From positions 57,297 to 121,296 of the forward strand of contig NW_005199694.1 in the NCBI RefSeq assembly GCF_000372725.1: DNA of 64,000 nt, written 5' to 3'. This document shows, piece after piece, positions 32,662 through 40,793 of this stretch (positions are counted from its first letter, which is position 1; the number at the start of each line of letters is the position of its first letter). This DNA is from Emiliania huxleyi CCMP1516. Its lineage: Eukaryota > Haptophyta > Isochrysidales > Noelaerhabdaceae. The position numbers were made by a program, and so were the translations under genes. Below the pieces are notes generated by a model that was given only the letters and a program-made list of their open reading frames with translations, did no database searches and was not told the DNA's origin.

Positions 32662-33930
32662 TCAGGAGGGGCAGCCCCTCTTGAAGTCAAACTTGACGGG
32701 CGCTCCGAGCTGATTGTCTTCGATGAGCTTGTTGAGGCCGTCGAGCAGCCTCCAGTCCTCGCAGCGGATGTCGGGTAGCTCGCCGTCGAGGTAGCTGAAG
32801 GCGCCCGCGAACTCGGCGGGCGTCGCCTTGATCGGCGACGCAAAGTGCGCCGTCAGCACGCGGTCGAAAGGCCACTCGGCGATCGAGGCGACCCAGCTGC
32901 GCACCTCCGCCGGCGCGCGCGCGTCGGCGAAGGCGCGGAGGATGGGCGCGCGAAGCAGCCGGCCCTGCACGGCGCCATAGCCGGGCCAGCGCGCCGCCGG
33001 CTGCGAGCGCGGCGCGGCGCCGTCCTCGCGCAGCGGCAAAAAGACGGCTTGGATCACCGACTTTGCCCAAAAGTCGGGGTCGGCCGCGTCGGACGGCGCG
33101 AAGTACGTCGAGAAGATCGGCGGCGGCTGGGCGGGCACAAAGACGACGGCGTCTGTCGTGACGAGCGTCCTCGTCGGCTTGTGCAAGAAGGCCGTCTCCG
33201 CCACCGGGCCCGCATTCTCTGGGAGGTCGACGTACAGCGTGCGCATGTCAAACTCATCTGCCCAATGCGGCAGCGCGTCGCCCGCCTTTGGCGCGCCGAC
33301 CGGGAAGACGCCGTCCACGCGGTAGCCCATCTTGGCGCTGGACGCGGTGAGGCCCACCGTGCCAAACGGGCCGTACTGGCCCGGCGCAACCCACACGCTG
33401 GCCTCCGGGTACCGTTTCGTAAACGCCTTGATCGGCGCCTTGTGCTCGAGCGCAACGCACGGCAGCACCACATGCCTGACCGGGCCGAGCTCGTCGAGCA
33501 GCTTGCAGAACTCGCCCGTCGGCCACTGCGGCCCGTTGACCCACAGAGAGCCGTCCTTGAGCCGGATCACGATGGTGCGCACCGTGGCGCTGACGTTGGC
33601 AAAGGTGAGCAGTTGCTCGAGGGCCCACGCGTCGCGCCCTAGCTCGTAGCGATAGGTGGCGCGCTCGAACAAGGGCGGCGTCAGAGGCGGGAAGTACTGC
33701 CGGCCCGCCTCTGCAGCCGTGACCGCAGCCTCTGGCCGATATCCGTCCAGCACTGGCACCGCCGTGGCGGGACGCGCTGCTACTACCGGCACGGCCGCAC
33801 CGGCGGCGAAGCTGAGCGCTGCCCGGCGGCCGAGCCGGACGGGCGGCGGCGCGACTGCGTCGACGGCTTGAAGGCACAAGGAGGAGACGACGGCGGCGAC
33901 GGTGGCGACGACACACCGTGTGTACAACAT
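32662..33930 (-). CDS. DUF4336 protein with secondary-plastid, thylakoid-type leader
   Basis: The ATG at 33930 gives 422 residues. The N-terminus has three parts: a hydrophobic signal peptide (MLYTRCVVATVAAVVSSLCL), a transit-like stretch (APPPVRLG), and a twin-arginine hydrophobic segment (RRAALSFAAGAAVPVVAARP) ending ATA, which resembles a Tat-type thylakoid-lumen signal. The body matches the DUF4336 family of plants, algae and cyanobacteria, with IVIRLKDGSLWVNGPQWPTG, VRHVVLPCVALEHKAPIKAF, ASVWVAPGQYGPFG and PFDRVLTAHFASPI. The fold is thought to be metallo-hydrolase-like and the function is unknown. Import through the plastid membranes is inferred from the leader. Confidence 0.85.
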   Translation of the reverse strand: MLYTRCVVATVAAVVSSLCLQAVDAVAPPPVRLGRRAALSFAAGAAVPVVAARPATAVPVLDGYRPEAAVTAAEAGRQYFPPLTPPLFERATYRYELGRDAWALEQLLTFANVSATVRTIVIRLKDGSLWVNGPQWPTGEFCKLLDELGPVRHVVLPCVALEHKAPIKAFTKRYPEASVWVAPGQYGPFGTVGLTASSAKMGYRVDGVFPVGAPKAGDALPHWADEFDMRTLYVDLPENAGPVAETAFLHKPTRTLVTTDAVVFVPAQPPPIFSTYFAPSDAADPDFWAKSVIQAVFLPLREDGAAPRSQPAARWPGYGAVQGRLLRAPILRAFADARAPAEVRSWVASIAEWPFDRVLTAHFASPIKATPAEFAGAFSYLDGELPDIRCEDWRLLDGLNKLIEDNQLGAPVKFDFKRGCPS

Positions 33931-34302
33931 GTTGTTTCCTAGACAACGACCTGACAAAAAAAGGAGGGGTGGACACACGCAGGCACACAATCGTGTGTGT
34001 GTGCGTGCGTGCAGTCCTCTGTGGCGACTTGGCATTGCCTACGTGGCCGTCGATGGCGCGTCTCGCATCCATTGGAGCTGCTGCCATAAACTGGCTGCCC
34101 ACGTGCGCCCGCCGAGGCAGGCGCGACGGCGTCAAGGGATCGGCTATTTGCGGCCGGATGGTAGTTACGAGAACGGAGTGCTGATGAGTTGTGAGAGATG
34201 CGTTGGTTCTGCGCGAGGGCACTTGGGACGCAAGCAGGGGGTACCGTACGTCCCGTCTCCGACTCGTTGTCCATAGCCAGTCCATAGCTCAGCCTCGCGC
34301 GA

Positions 34303-34450
34303 CAAGCCCTATCTCGCACTCATGGTTGACGATAGTTCATTGGATGAGTGTTCGCGAGCAGAAGTGCGTGTGCTGATTCTGGGCGTGGCACTATGACTTG
34401 GGTAGGCGTGTGCGGCCGCAGCCGCGCCCGTAAGCTCGAGTTGCTCCCGC
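34303..34450 (+). repeat. Dispersed ~290-bp repeat, copy C (shortened)
   Basis: Shares TGAGTGTTCGCGAGCAGAAG, GGCACTATGACTTGGG and GCGGCCGCAGCCGCGCCC with the copies at 5450-5735 and 8282-8575. It ends just before the ALKBH8-like gene and may supply part of its promoter. Confidence 0.7.
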
Positions 34451-34517
34451 GTTACGTTTTTCTTAAAAAATCTTTTAAAGAAAGCGCGCGACGGTGTACG
34501 CCTGTTGCTGGCTGCAT

Positions 34518-35275
34518 ATGCAGCCAGAGGCGTGCCACGGTGTGCCGCTCGCGAATCTGGAGGCGCCGTCCGCCGTCGAGGGTTTGGCGCTCCACCCCGA
34601 CTTTGTCTCCGAGGATGAGGAGCGAGAGCTGCTGCGCACGGTAGACGCACAGCCTTGGGATTGCACGATCAGACGGCGCACCCAGCACTATGGCCGTCGC
34701 TTTGACTACCACAACAAGACGGTCGGCGACGAAGCGACGCCGCTGCCGGCGGAGATTCGCAGGCTAATCCTCGAGCGGGTGGATGTCCAGCCCGCGCTTC
34801 TGCCTTGGCGGCCCGCGGCAGGGCGCGAGGGCAGTCTCCAGTGCACTGTCAACGAGTATCCGCCTGGGGTCGGCATCGCGCCGCACATCGACACGCACTC
34901 CGCGTTTGAGGACGGCATCGCCTCGCTCAGTTTGGGCGGCGGCTGCGCCTTCCGCCTGCGGCGGGGGAGCGACGGCGCAGATCACTCGGTGTGGCTGCCG
35001 CCGCGCTGCCTCCTGGTCATGAGCGGCGCCGCGCGGTACGAGTGGCAGCACAGCATCAGCGGGCGCAAGTTCGACCGGGTGGAGCATAGGGAGAGCCCGG
35101 CGGGCTGGGAGTGGGTGCCGCGCGAGCGCCGCATCTCTGTGACGCTTCGGCGGGTGCTCGGCAGTGGTCGCACGTGCGCGTGCGCGTTCCCTCTCTTCTG
35201 TGACAGCAGGATTGGCGGCGCAGCAATCGCGCTGCCGACGCGCCTTGCGCCTGCTCCCGCCGCTCCCGCCGCCGC

Positions 35276-35327
<52 letters not shown>

Positions 35328-35546
35328 GCCACCACCACCGCCGCCGCTGCGGCCGGGACGGCAGCACGTGGCCCGGCTGCCTCCGAGGGCGCTGCGCTGG
35401 CGGACGGAACACATAGCCGAATCGCGCGTGACCACACAAGCGGGACACAGGGACCGCAGGGACGGGACAGTCAGCGTGGTGAGAGAGCGCGATTGGTCGT
35501 GCCGCGCACTGCAGTCGGCGCCCGGGAGAGAGGGGGGTGTAGTTGA
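34518..35546 (+). CDS. ALKBH8: ALKBH8-type 2-oxoglutarate/Fe(II) oxygenase
   Basis: From the ATG at 34518 the frame encodes 342 residues. Residues 20-70 contain the ALKBH8-like IRRRTQHYGRRFDYHNKTV. The double-stranded beta-helix has PHIDTHSAFEDGIASLSLG (iron ligands His123 and Asp125), WQHSI (His178) and the 2-oxoglutarate-binding R-x5-R pair (Arg205, Arg211). CACAFPLFCDSR (219-231) matches the zinc-binding segment that follows the oxygenase domain in animal ALKBH8. In that family the enzyme hydroxylates wobble uridine modifications in tRNA. The N-terminal RRM and C-terminal methyltransferase of human ALKBH8 are not seen; instead a poly-Ala tract coded by about 15 GCT/CTG triplets (35279-35325) precedes a low-complexity tail. 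The tail after ~residue 231 may be intronic or non-conserved. Confidence 0.82.
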
Positions 35547-35813
35547 TGCGAGAGCGGATGCTTTTGGAGTGTCAATACGTGCTCCTCAGTTTAGTGTCCT
35601 TGGCTCGTTGGCTGCCGGTTGGAAGAGGCGAAGAGCGTTCCTCCTCTCGTGCACACGTTTCAGCGTTATCCGCCGACTGACCGCGAGACTATCGTGTTGT
35701 TCACACAATACTCGTGCTTGGCCAAGATTGTCGACGGGCCGCAGCTATCCCTGCGGCAAGGTGAGACCTCGCGGTCAGCAGGGCGGCATGGGCAGGCGAT
35801 CGGAACGGCAGGC

Positions 35814-35993
35814 TCACCACTGATGACGGATGTCCTTTAGCGCCATCTTGCCGAGGACAAAGACGACCGCCACTATGAGCCAAGCCAGCGTCAATCGCTC
35901 GCATCGCCCCATCGCCCCATCCCCATGCCGTGCCTGTATCCGCTGAAGCTGCAATGCTCGCTCTTCGTCCTCGCTGTCATCGTCCAGATGCAT
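35814..35993 (-). CDS. Small single-pass, probably tail-anchored membrane protein
   Basis: From the ATG at 35993 the frame encodes 59 residues. It has an acidic N-terminus (MHLDDDSEDEERALQLQRIQ), one hydrophobic helix (LTLAWLIVAVVFVLGKMAL) and a short basic end (KDIRHQW). The frame remains open upstream to 36104 without another ATG, so a 5' exon is possible. No family is recognised; the layout fits a tail-anchored ER or Golgi adaptor. Confidence 0.5.
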   Translation of the reverse strand: MHLDDDSEDEERALQLQRIQARHGDGAMGRCERLTLAWLIVAVVFVLGKMALKDIRHQW

Positions 35994-36256
35994 GGTCGAG
36001 GAGGAGCGTGAAGGAGTGAGCGTTCCGAGCGCCGACCAGACGGCGCTGCCGGCTGCTCCGCCCTCTGCCACGCGCGAGCAACAAACCCGGTGCGCGCTGA
36101 GCACAGCTGAGACTGAACTCTGACAACACGGCGCGCCGCGCCGTGTTTCTTCTTTGCGTATTTGATGTTTTTTTTATTCGTTGCTTCCTTTCTTTCGGTT
36201 AACGACCGACAGGGGCTTGCAGGGTCGTCCGTTCTCCGGTGCCAAGCCTCAAGCCG

Positions 36257-37180
36257 ATGATCGCCGCCAGCGAGGCCGCGAGTACGTCAGTGCCTGATCC
36301 GCTGGTCGCCTTCGCCCTTGCCGCCGCTGTCACCATGGCAATCGGGCATGCTGCCTCGGGGCGGGCAGCAACGCAGCAGACCAAGGATGCGGCCGCATTG
36401 CTCCCATCTGCCGCGTTGGCAAGCGTCTGGGTGACCTCCGATCAAGGCGAGGATGAGGAGGGCGAGTGCGTGCGAGATGTCACCGGCTGGTACGTCCGCG
36501 ACAGCGTGGGTGCAATCATGTGGCGCACAGACTGCAGACCCCTGTTATCAAACGGGTGCTGGATCCGCGACAGCCGCCTGCTGGGACGCAACCTGGGATG
36601 TGTGCGGGGCAACGATCCACAGGACGTGACAGTGTGCGCAGAGTGGCGCGACAACTATGGATATGGTGACGGGCAGCAGACACCAGCGGCTTTCAGCGTA
36701 TCGCCTCCCCCGCCGCCGCCGCCGCCATCGCCGCCACCCATCCCGCCGAGGCCCCCGCTGCCGCCGCCCTCCCCGGCGCCGGCTCCACCGCCACCCTCCT
36801 CGCCGACCGCGAGTCGATCCTCCACGGTGATTATTGCCGCAGTGGCGCTCGCGGTCCTGTGCGGTGTGGCGGCGGCCTTCGTGCGCTGCCGTTATGCTCG
36901 GACCAAGGCCGCCGAGGGCCCCAAGGGCGGGCCGCAGAGCCGAGCTCCAGTGCTGCAGCACAGCGCCGCTGCCGACCCGCCGCTGCTTTACGCCTCAGCG
37001 CCTGGCGCGGGCGCTGCTGATATGGCGCGAGTGGTGCTGCTGTATAGCGCTGCGGTGGCGGGGACGCCCATTCTGCATGTGGAGGGGTCGCCGACATTGG
37101 TGGTCACGGCGGAAGCGTATGCGGCGGGGGTCGCCACGGTGGTACAGGCGGAGCCAGTGGTGATGCACCCTGGAGGCTGA
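36257..37180 (+). CDS. Single-pass membrane protein with Cys-containing ectodomain and Pro-rich stalk
   Basis: The ATG at 36257 gives 307 residues. A hydrophobic N-terminal segment (LVAFALAAAVTMAIG) precedes a small domain with five Cys (residues ~70-130: ECVRDVTGWYVRDSVG, TDCRPLLSNGCWIRDSRLLG, GCVRGNDPQDVTVCAEW). A stalk of Pro runs (~145-190) follows, then a clear membrane helix (STVIIAAVALAVLCGVAAAF) with the basic stop RCRYARTK, and a cytoplasmic tail without known motifs. A type-I cell-surface or endomembrane protein is inferred; the family is unknown. A GTG-initiated extension of six codons is possible but less likely. Confidence 0.6.
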   Translation: MIAASEAASTSVPDPLVAFALAAAVTMAIGHAASGRAATQQTKDAAALLPSAALASVWVTSDQGEDEEGECVRDVTGWYVRDSVGAIMWRTDCRPLLSNGCWIRDSRLLGRNLGCVRGNDPQDVTVCAEWRDNYGYGDGQQTPAAFSVSPPPPPPPPSPPPIPPRPPLPPPSPAPAPPPPSSPTASRSSTVIIAAVALAVLCGVAAAFVRCRYARTKAAEGPKGGPQSRAPVLQHSAAADPPLLYASAPGAGAADMARVVLLYSAAVAGTPILHVEGSPTLVVTAEAYAAGVATVVQAEPVVMHPGG

Positions 37181-37506
37181 CTGATGCTGTGGCGACATGC
37201 ACGAGCTGCGCCGAATCGTGGCCCTGCGTGCTGCGAAGCGCGAGGCGGTTTTGGAGCCCGCGAGCATCGATCGGGAGGTGTCGCTCCGAGGGCCGAGCCG
37301 AGGGCGAGGGTGAAGGTGAGACTTCGAGCCCTGGGCGCGCAGCGAAGAAAATTTTGCGCTCTCGACAGCCTTTTCTAATAGGAAAATGGCCTCTACTCGG
37401 CGCCATACCGCTTGTCGGCGCACAGCGGAGTTCGCAAGCCGGACCTGCTGCCTTCCCTTCTACGTACACTTTCAGAATGGAGGCTCAAACGCAGCGCAGG
37501 GCTCAG

Positions 37507-37860
37507 ACCAAGTGCAAGTCGATTTGTACCACAAAGTTGGTAGACAGTGCCAAAACCGCGGAACCGAAAATGGCGTTTAATTTCGCGCACCTGCTGTCCG
37601 CCGCCTGTGGCGGCGCTCCGCACCGCTTGAGGCGCCTGCGGCGCCCCTGGCGGCGCGCTGTCGCGGCGCGCCCCTCTGTGGTTTTCGTGGGGGGCTCGGC
37701 TCTCGTAAGTCTCGATTTGTACCGGATTTCGACGTTAGTGGCAAAACTGCGGAACCGAAAATGGCGTTTAATTTTGCGCACCTGCTGTCCGCCGCCTGCG
37801 GCGGCGCTCCGCGCCGCTTGGGGCGCCTGCGGCGCCCCCCTGGCAGGTGGCAGCAGTGTG
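37507..37860 (+). repeat. Tandem duplication, ~190-bp unit x2
   Basis: Both units contain GCGGAACCGAAAATGGCGTT, GCGCACCTGCTGTCCGCC and CGCCTGCGGCGCCCC. The second is a diverged copy of the first. Confidence 0.8.
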
Positions 37861-38570
37861 TGTACGGCTGCGGGTGCGCCCGGTACACAACCGGCGCTCT
37901 ATGGCGTGCTCTGGGGGAGCACGACTACGCAGTCGTGGCTTCCACACGCGAGAGAGTGGCTTCTATATTTACGAAAACATTGGGTGTCCCTAGTGCCGCA
38001 TCCATAAGAAGTGACGTCACGGTTCCAGGAGCGCCTGGCGGCACAGCTTAGAGTGGCAGCCGAGCGCCGGCCACGACTATCGAGTCGCCGTCGCGGAGCT
38101 GAGGGCTGGCCGACGGATGGCGCGGTCTTCCTCCCAGCGCCACCCATCGGTCAGCCCTCAGATCGATCGATCGGCGCTCAAAGTCGCTTCAGATCCGAGA
38201 AAGCTGCTGGCGCCGCTGCCGATCCCAGCCGCGACGCCAGCAGCTTCCTCTGCTCTCCAATGCGCCGAGAAGCGACGCGGCGGTGCTCGGCTCGCCATGC
38301 ACGATGACGGCTCCGCTGGGTGCTCGTCGGCCGGTCCGGTGGCACCCTATTCGCGCGGCACCTGCCGGCGTCCCGACGACAGCCTCGCGCCGCCGCTGAT
38401 GGAGGGGCGGTCGGCGCCACTGCCGCCGCGCCGCCGGTGGGAGAGGCACTGGTGGTGGCCTGGGCGGCCCTCCGCCGCCGCTCGGCGCGCCCGGGCAGCG
38501 GTGGCAGCCTGCGCCGCCCCCGCTTCGAGCGGGCGCCCCCGCTTCGGGCCGCCCGCTCCCAGCGGGCGCC

Positions 38571-39482
38571 CTTCCCCGGTCCTCACTGGCTTGCCGGGGT
38601 CATGGGCCCCCCCCCTCTAGCGCCGCCGGAGGCGGCGTAGCTTCCGAGAAGCTCGGTCAGACACACGGGGGAGAGACGGACACCACATCGTTACGAATGA
38701 CGCAAAAATACGTCACGGAGAGCGTGTAGAATGGCTAATTTCGCCGAGAGCGCGCCGCGGGCGCACCTGGTATACGGCCCCGGAATGAGTCACTGATTAA
38801 AGTTGGGCGCCTTTGGTCGAGGCTTCCCCGGTCCTCACTGGCTTGCCGGGGTCATGGGCCCCCCCCCTCTAGCGCCGCCGGAGGCGGCGTAGCTTCCGAG
38901 AAGCTCGGTCAGACACACGGGGGAGAGACGGACACCACATCGTTACGAATGACGCAAAAATACGTCACGGAGAGCGTGTAGAATGGCTAATTTCGCCGAG
39001 AGCGCGCCGCGGGCGCACCTGGTATACGGCCCCGGAATGAGTCACTGATTAAAGTTGGGCGCCTTTGGTCGAGGCTTCCCCGGTCCTCACTGGCTTGCCG
39101 GGGTCATGGGCCCCCCCCCTCTAGCGCCGCCGGAGGCGGCGTAGCTTCCGAGAAGCTCGGTCAGACACACGGGGGAGAGACGGACACCACATCGTTACGA
39201 ATGACGCAAAAATACGTCACGGAGAGCGTGTAGAATGGCTAATTTCGCCGAGAGCGCGCCGCGGGCGCACCTGGTATACGTACGAATGACGCAAAAATAC
39301 GTCACGGAGAGCGTGTAGAATGGCTAATTTCGCCGAGAGCGCGCCGCGGGCGCACCTGGTATACGGCCCCGGAATGAGTCACTGATTAAAGTTGGGCGCC
39401 TTTGGTCGAGGCTTCCCCGGTCCTCACTGGCTTGCCGGGGTCATGGGCCCCCCCCCTCTAGCGCCGCCGGAGGCGGCGTAGC
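38571..39482 (+). repeat. Satellite array, 251-bp monomer
   Basis: Starts of CTTCCCCGGTCCTCACTGGC near 38571, 38822 and 39073 give a period of 251 bp with essentially no divergence. A deletion near 39280 (GGTATACG directly followed by TACGAATGACG) shortens the next monomer, and a last partial monomer starts near 39413. Monomers contain ACGCAAAAATACGTCACGGA and TGAGTCACTGATTAAAG. Confidence 0.92.
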
Positions 39483-39740
39483 TCACCTCCGCCCGCCCCA
39501 TGACTCTCGAGGGCCCTATGGCCGTGCGCACCGCCGAGGCGCGTGCAGTCAGTGGGCTGCTGAGCACGGCATCCGCCCTCGAAGGCGCATGGCATTCGGC
39601 AGCGCGGCTTCCAGGCGTGAGGGAGAGTGGAGCAACAGAATTCACGGCCGGCTCGCTACTACCCTCAAGGAGGGAGATCGCGGCGGGTCCATGTCCAACT
39701 GTGCTGGAGGTGTTGTTGATTGAGTAGTACAAGAGGTAGT

Positions 39741-39836
39741 AGTCGAGAAAAGTAGTTCGAGAAAAGTAGTTCGAGAAAAGTAGTTCGAGAAAAGTAGTTC
39801 GAGAAAAGTAGTTCGAGAAAAGTAGTTCGAGAAGTA
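39741..39836 (+). repeat. 14-bp minisatellite GTAGTTCGAGAAAA
   Basis: About seven head-to-tail copies of GTAGTTCGAGAAAA. The apparent reading frame through them is a by-product of the repeat. Confidence 0.9.
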
Positions 39837-40041
39837 GGTCAAGAAAAAGAAATGTCGAGCAGCAGCATCTGCCGGGGGAGATTGCGGTGTCGTGAGCAAG
39901 CATACTGGAGGTAGGGCCGGGCTTATCTCGATGGCTGCAAAGGGCAACGGGCACGAAGGGTGTGTGTCTAAAGGGGTGCAAGCTAGAGAGGAAGGCGACA
40001 GTGTACCGTCAAGCTGTAGGCAAGGTCGAGGCCTCGACGGC

Positions 40042-40470
40042 TCAGGCTTCGGCGCCGTCAGGCTCCCGCTCCGCCGCCGGGAGGGTGATGGTTGCTTTGC
40101 CGGCAGGCCACTGGGCCAGCACCTCACGGCGGACCTGATCAGCTGTCCGCTGCGCTCTCCCGCCAGTAGGGCGCACCGGATGCGTGAGCGCATCACTGCG
40201 CGCGAGACGGTCGAGAATGCGCAAAGGGATGGGCTTCACGCCGATGCCGCCGAGGACCTCGTCACGGCTCACGCAAACCTCGCACTCCCTCGCCTTCTTG
40301 TTGTAGGTTGTGCTCCAGCTTGCAGCCTTCCGCTTCGATGAGCCGACCTGCAGCTGCGAGGGCCCAGGCAGGCTGAAGGAAGAGATGGAGGCGAGGGTGG
40401 CGGCAAGGGCGGCGGAGGGCACTGGCGGCTGTGGCGAAATTCGCCGGTCCTCCTTCCCCGGGACGGGTTC
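40042..40470 (-). CDS. Hypothetical protein, start unresolved
   Basis: A minus-strand frame with protein-like composition ends at 40042. It contains SLPGPSQLQVGSSKRKAASW, YNKKARECEVCVSRDEVLGG, IGVKPIPLRILDRLARSDAL and the end LPAAEREPDGAEA. It has a basic patch and one CxxC pair (CEVC). Upstream the frame continues to ~40797 but turns low-complexity, so the true first exon is unknown. No family is recognised. Confidence 0.35.
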   Translation of the reverse strand, partial: EPVPGKEDRRISPQPPVPSAALAATLASISSFSLPGPSQLQVGSSKRKAASWSTTYNKKARECEVCVSRDEVLGGIGVKPIPLRILDRLARSDALTHPVRPTGGRAQRTADQVRREVLAQWPAGKATITLPAAEREPDGAEA

Positions 40471-40793
40471 CCCGCTTCGAGCGGGGAGATGCGGCCTGGG
40501 ATTCGCTTTCTGAAATGTCTGCCTCCAAAGGGGAAACGCCCAACCTGATCTCAGAATCACTCTACAGTATCGTGTCATTACTGAGTACAAGAACGCAAAG
40601 AAAAGTCCCTGGTTGCGCCGCGTCGACCTACGCCACGCGATCGAAGAACCGCACTCCCGCGGCGGACGACCGGGGACACGCGCGGGCGCATGCATGCGGT
40701 GTACTGTACAAGTAGATAAGTCGGCGCATGCAGAGAGAAAGTACGACTGTCGCTCTTCCGAGCCCGCGATGCCGTCTGCCGGGGCACAGGCCC

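Larger units (their letters stand above)
37181..40041. other. Repeat-dominated intergenic region
   Basis: Includes a ~190-bp tandem duplication (37507-37860), the 251-bp satellite (38571-39482) and a 14-bp minisatellite (39741-39836). 37930-38570 shows only inconsistent short frames. Confidence 0.55.

Noticed and set aside
37189-38007. A 272-codon plus-strand frame
   Set aside because: It runs through a non-coding tandem duplication and has no motif or start context.
38571-39482. CRISPR-like regular repeats
   Set aside because: Monomers are 251 bp, contiguous, without unique spacers, in a eukaryotic genome; this is a satellite.
39424-39981. A minus-strand frame with FLELLFSNYFSRTT repeats
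   Set aside because: It is created by the 14-bp minisatellite.
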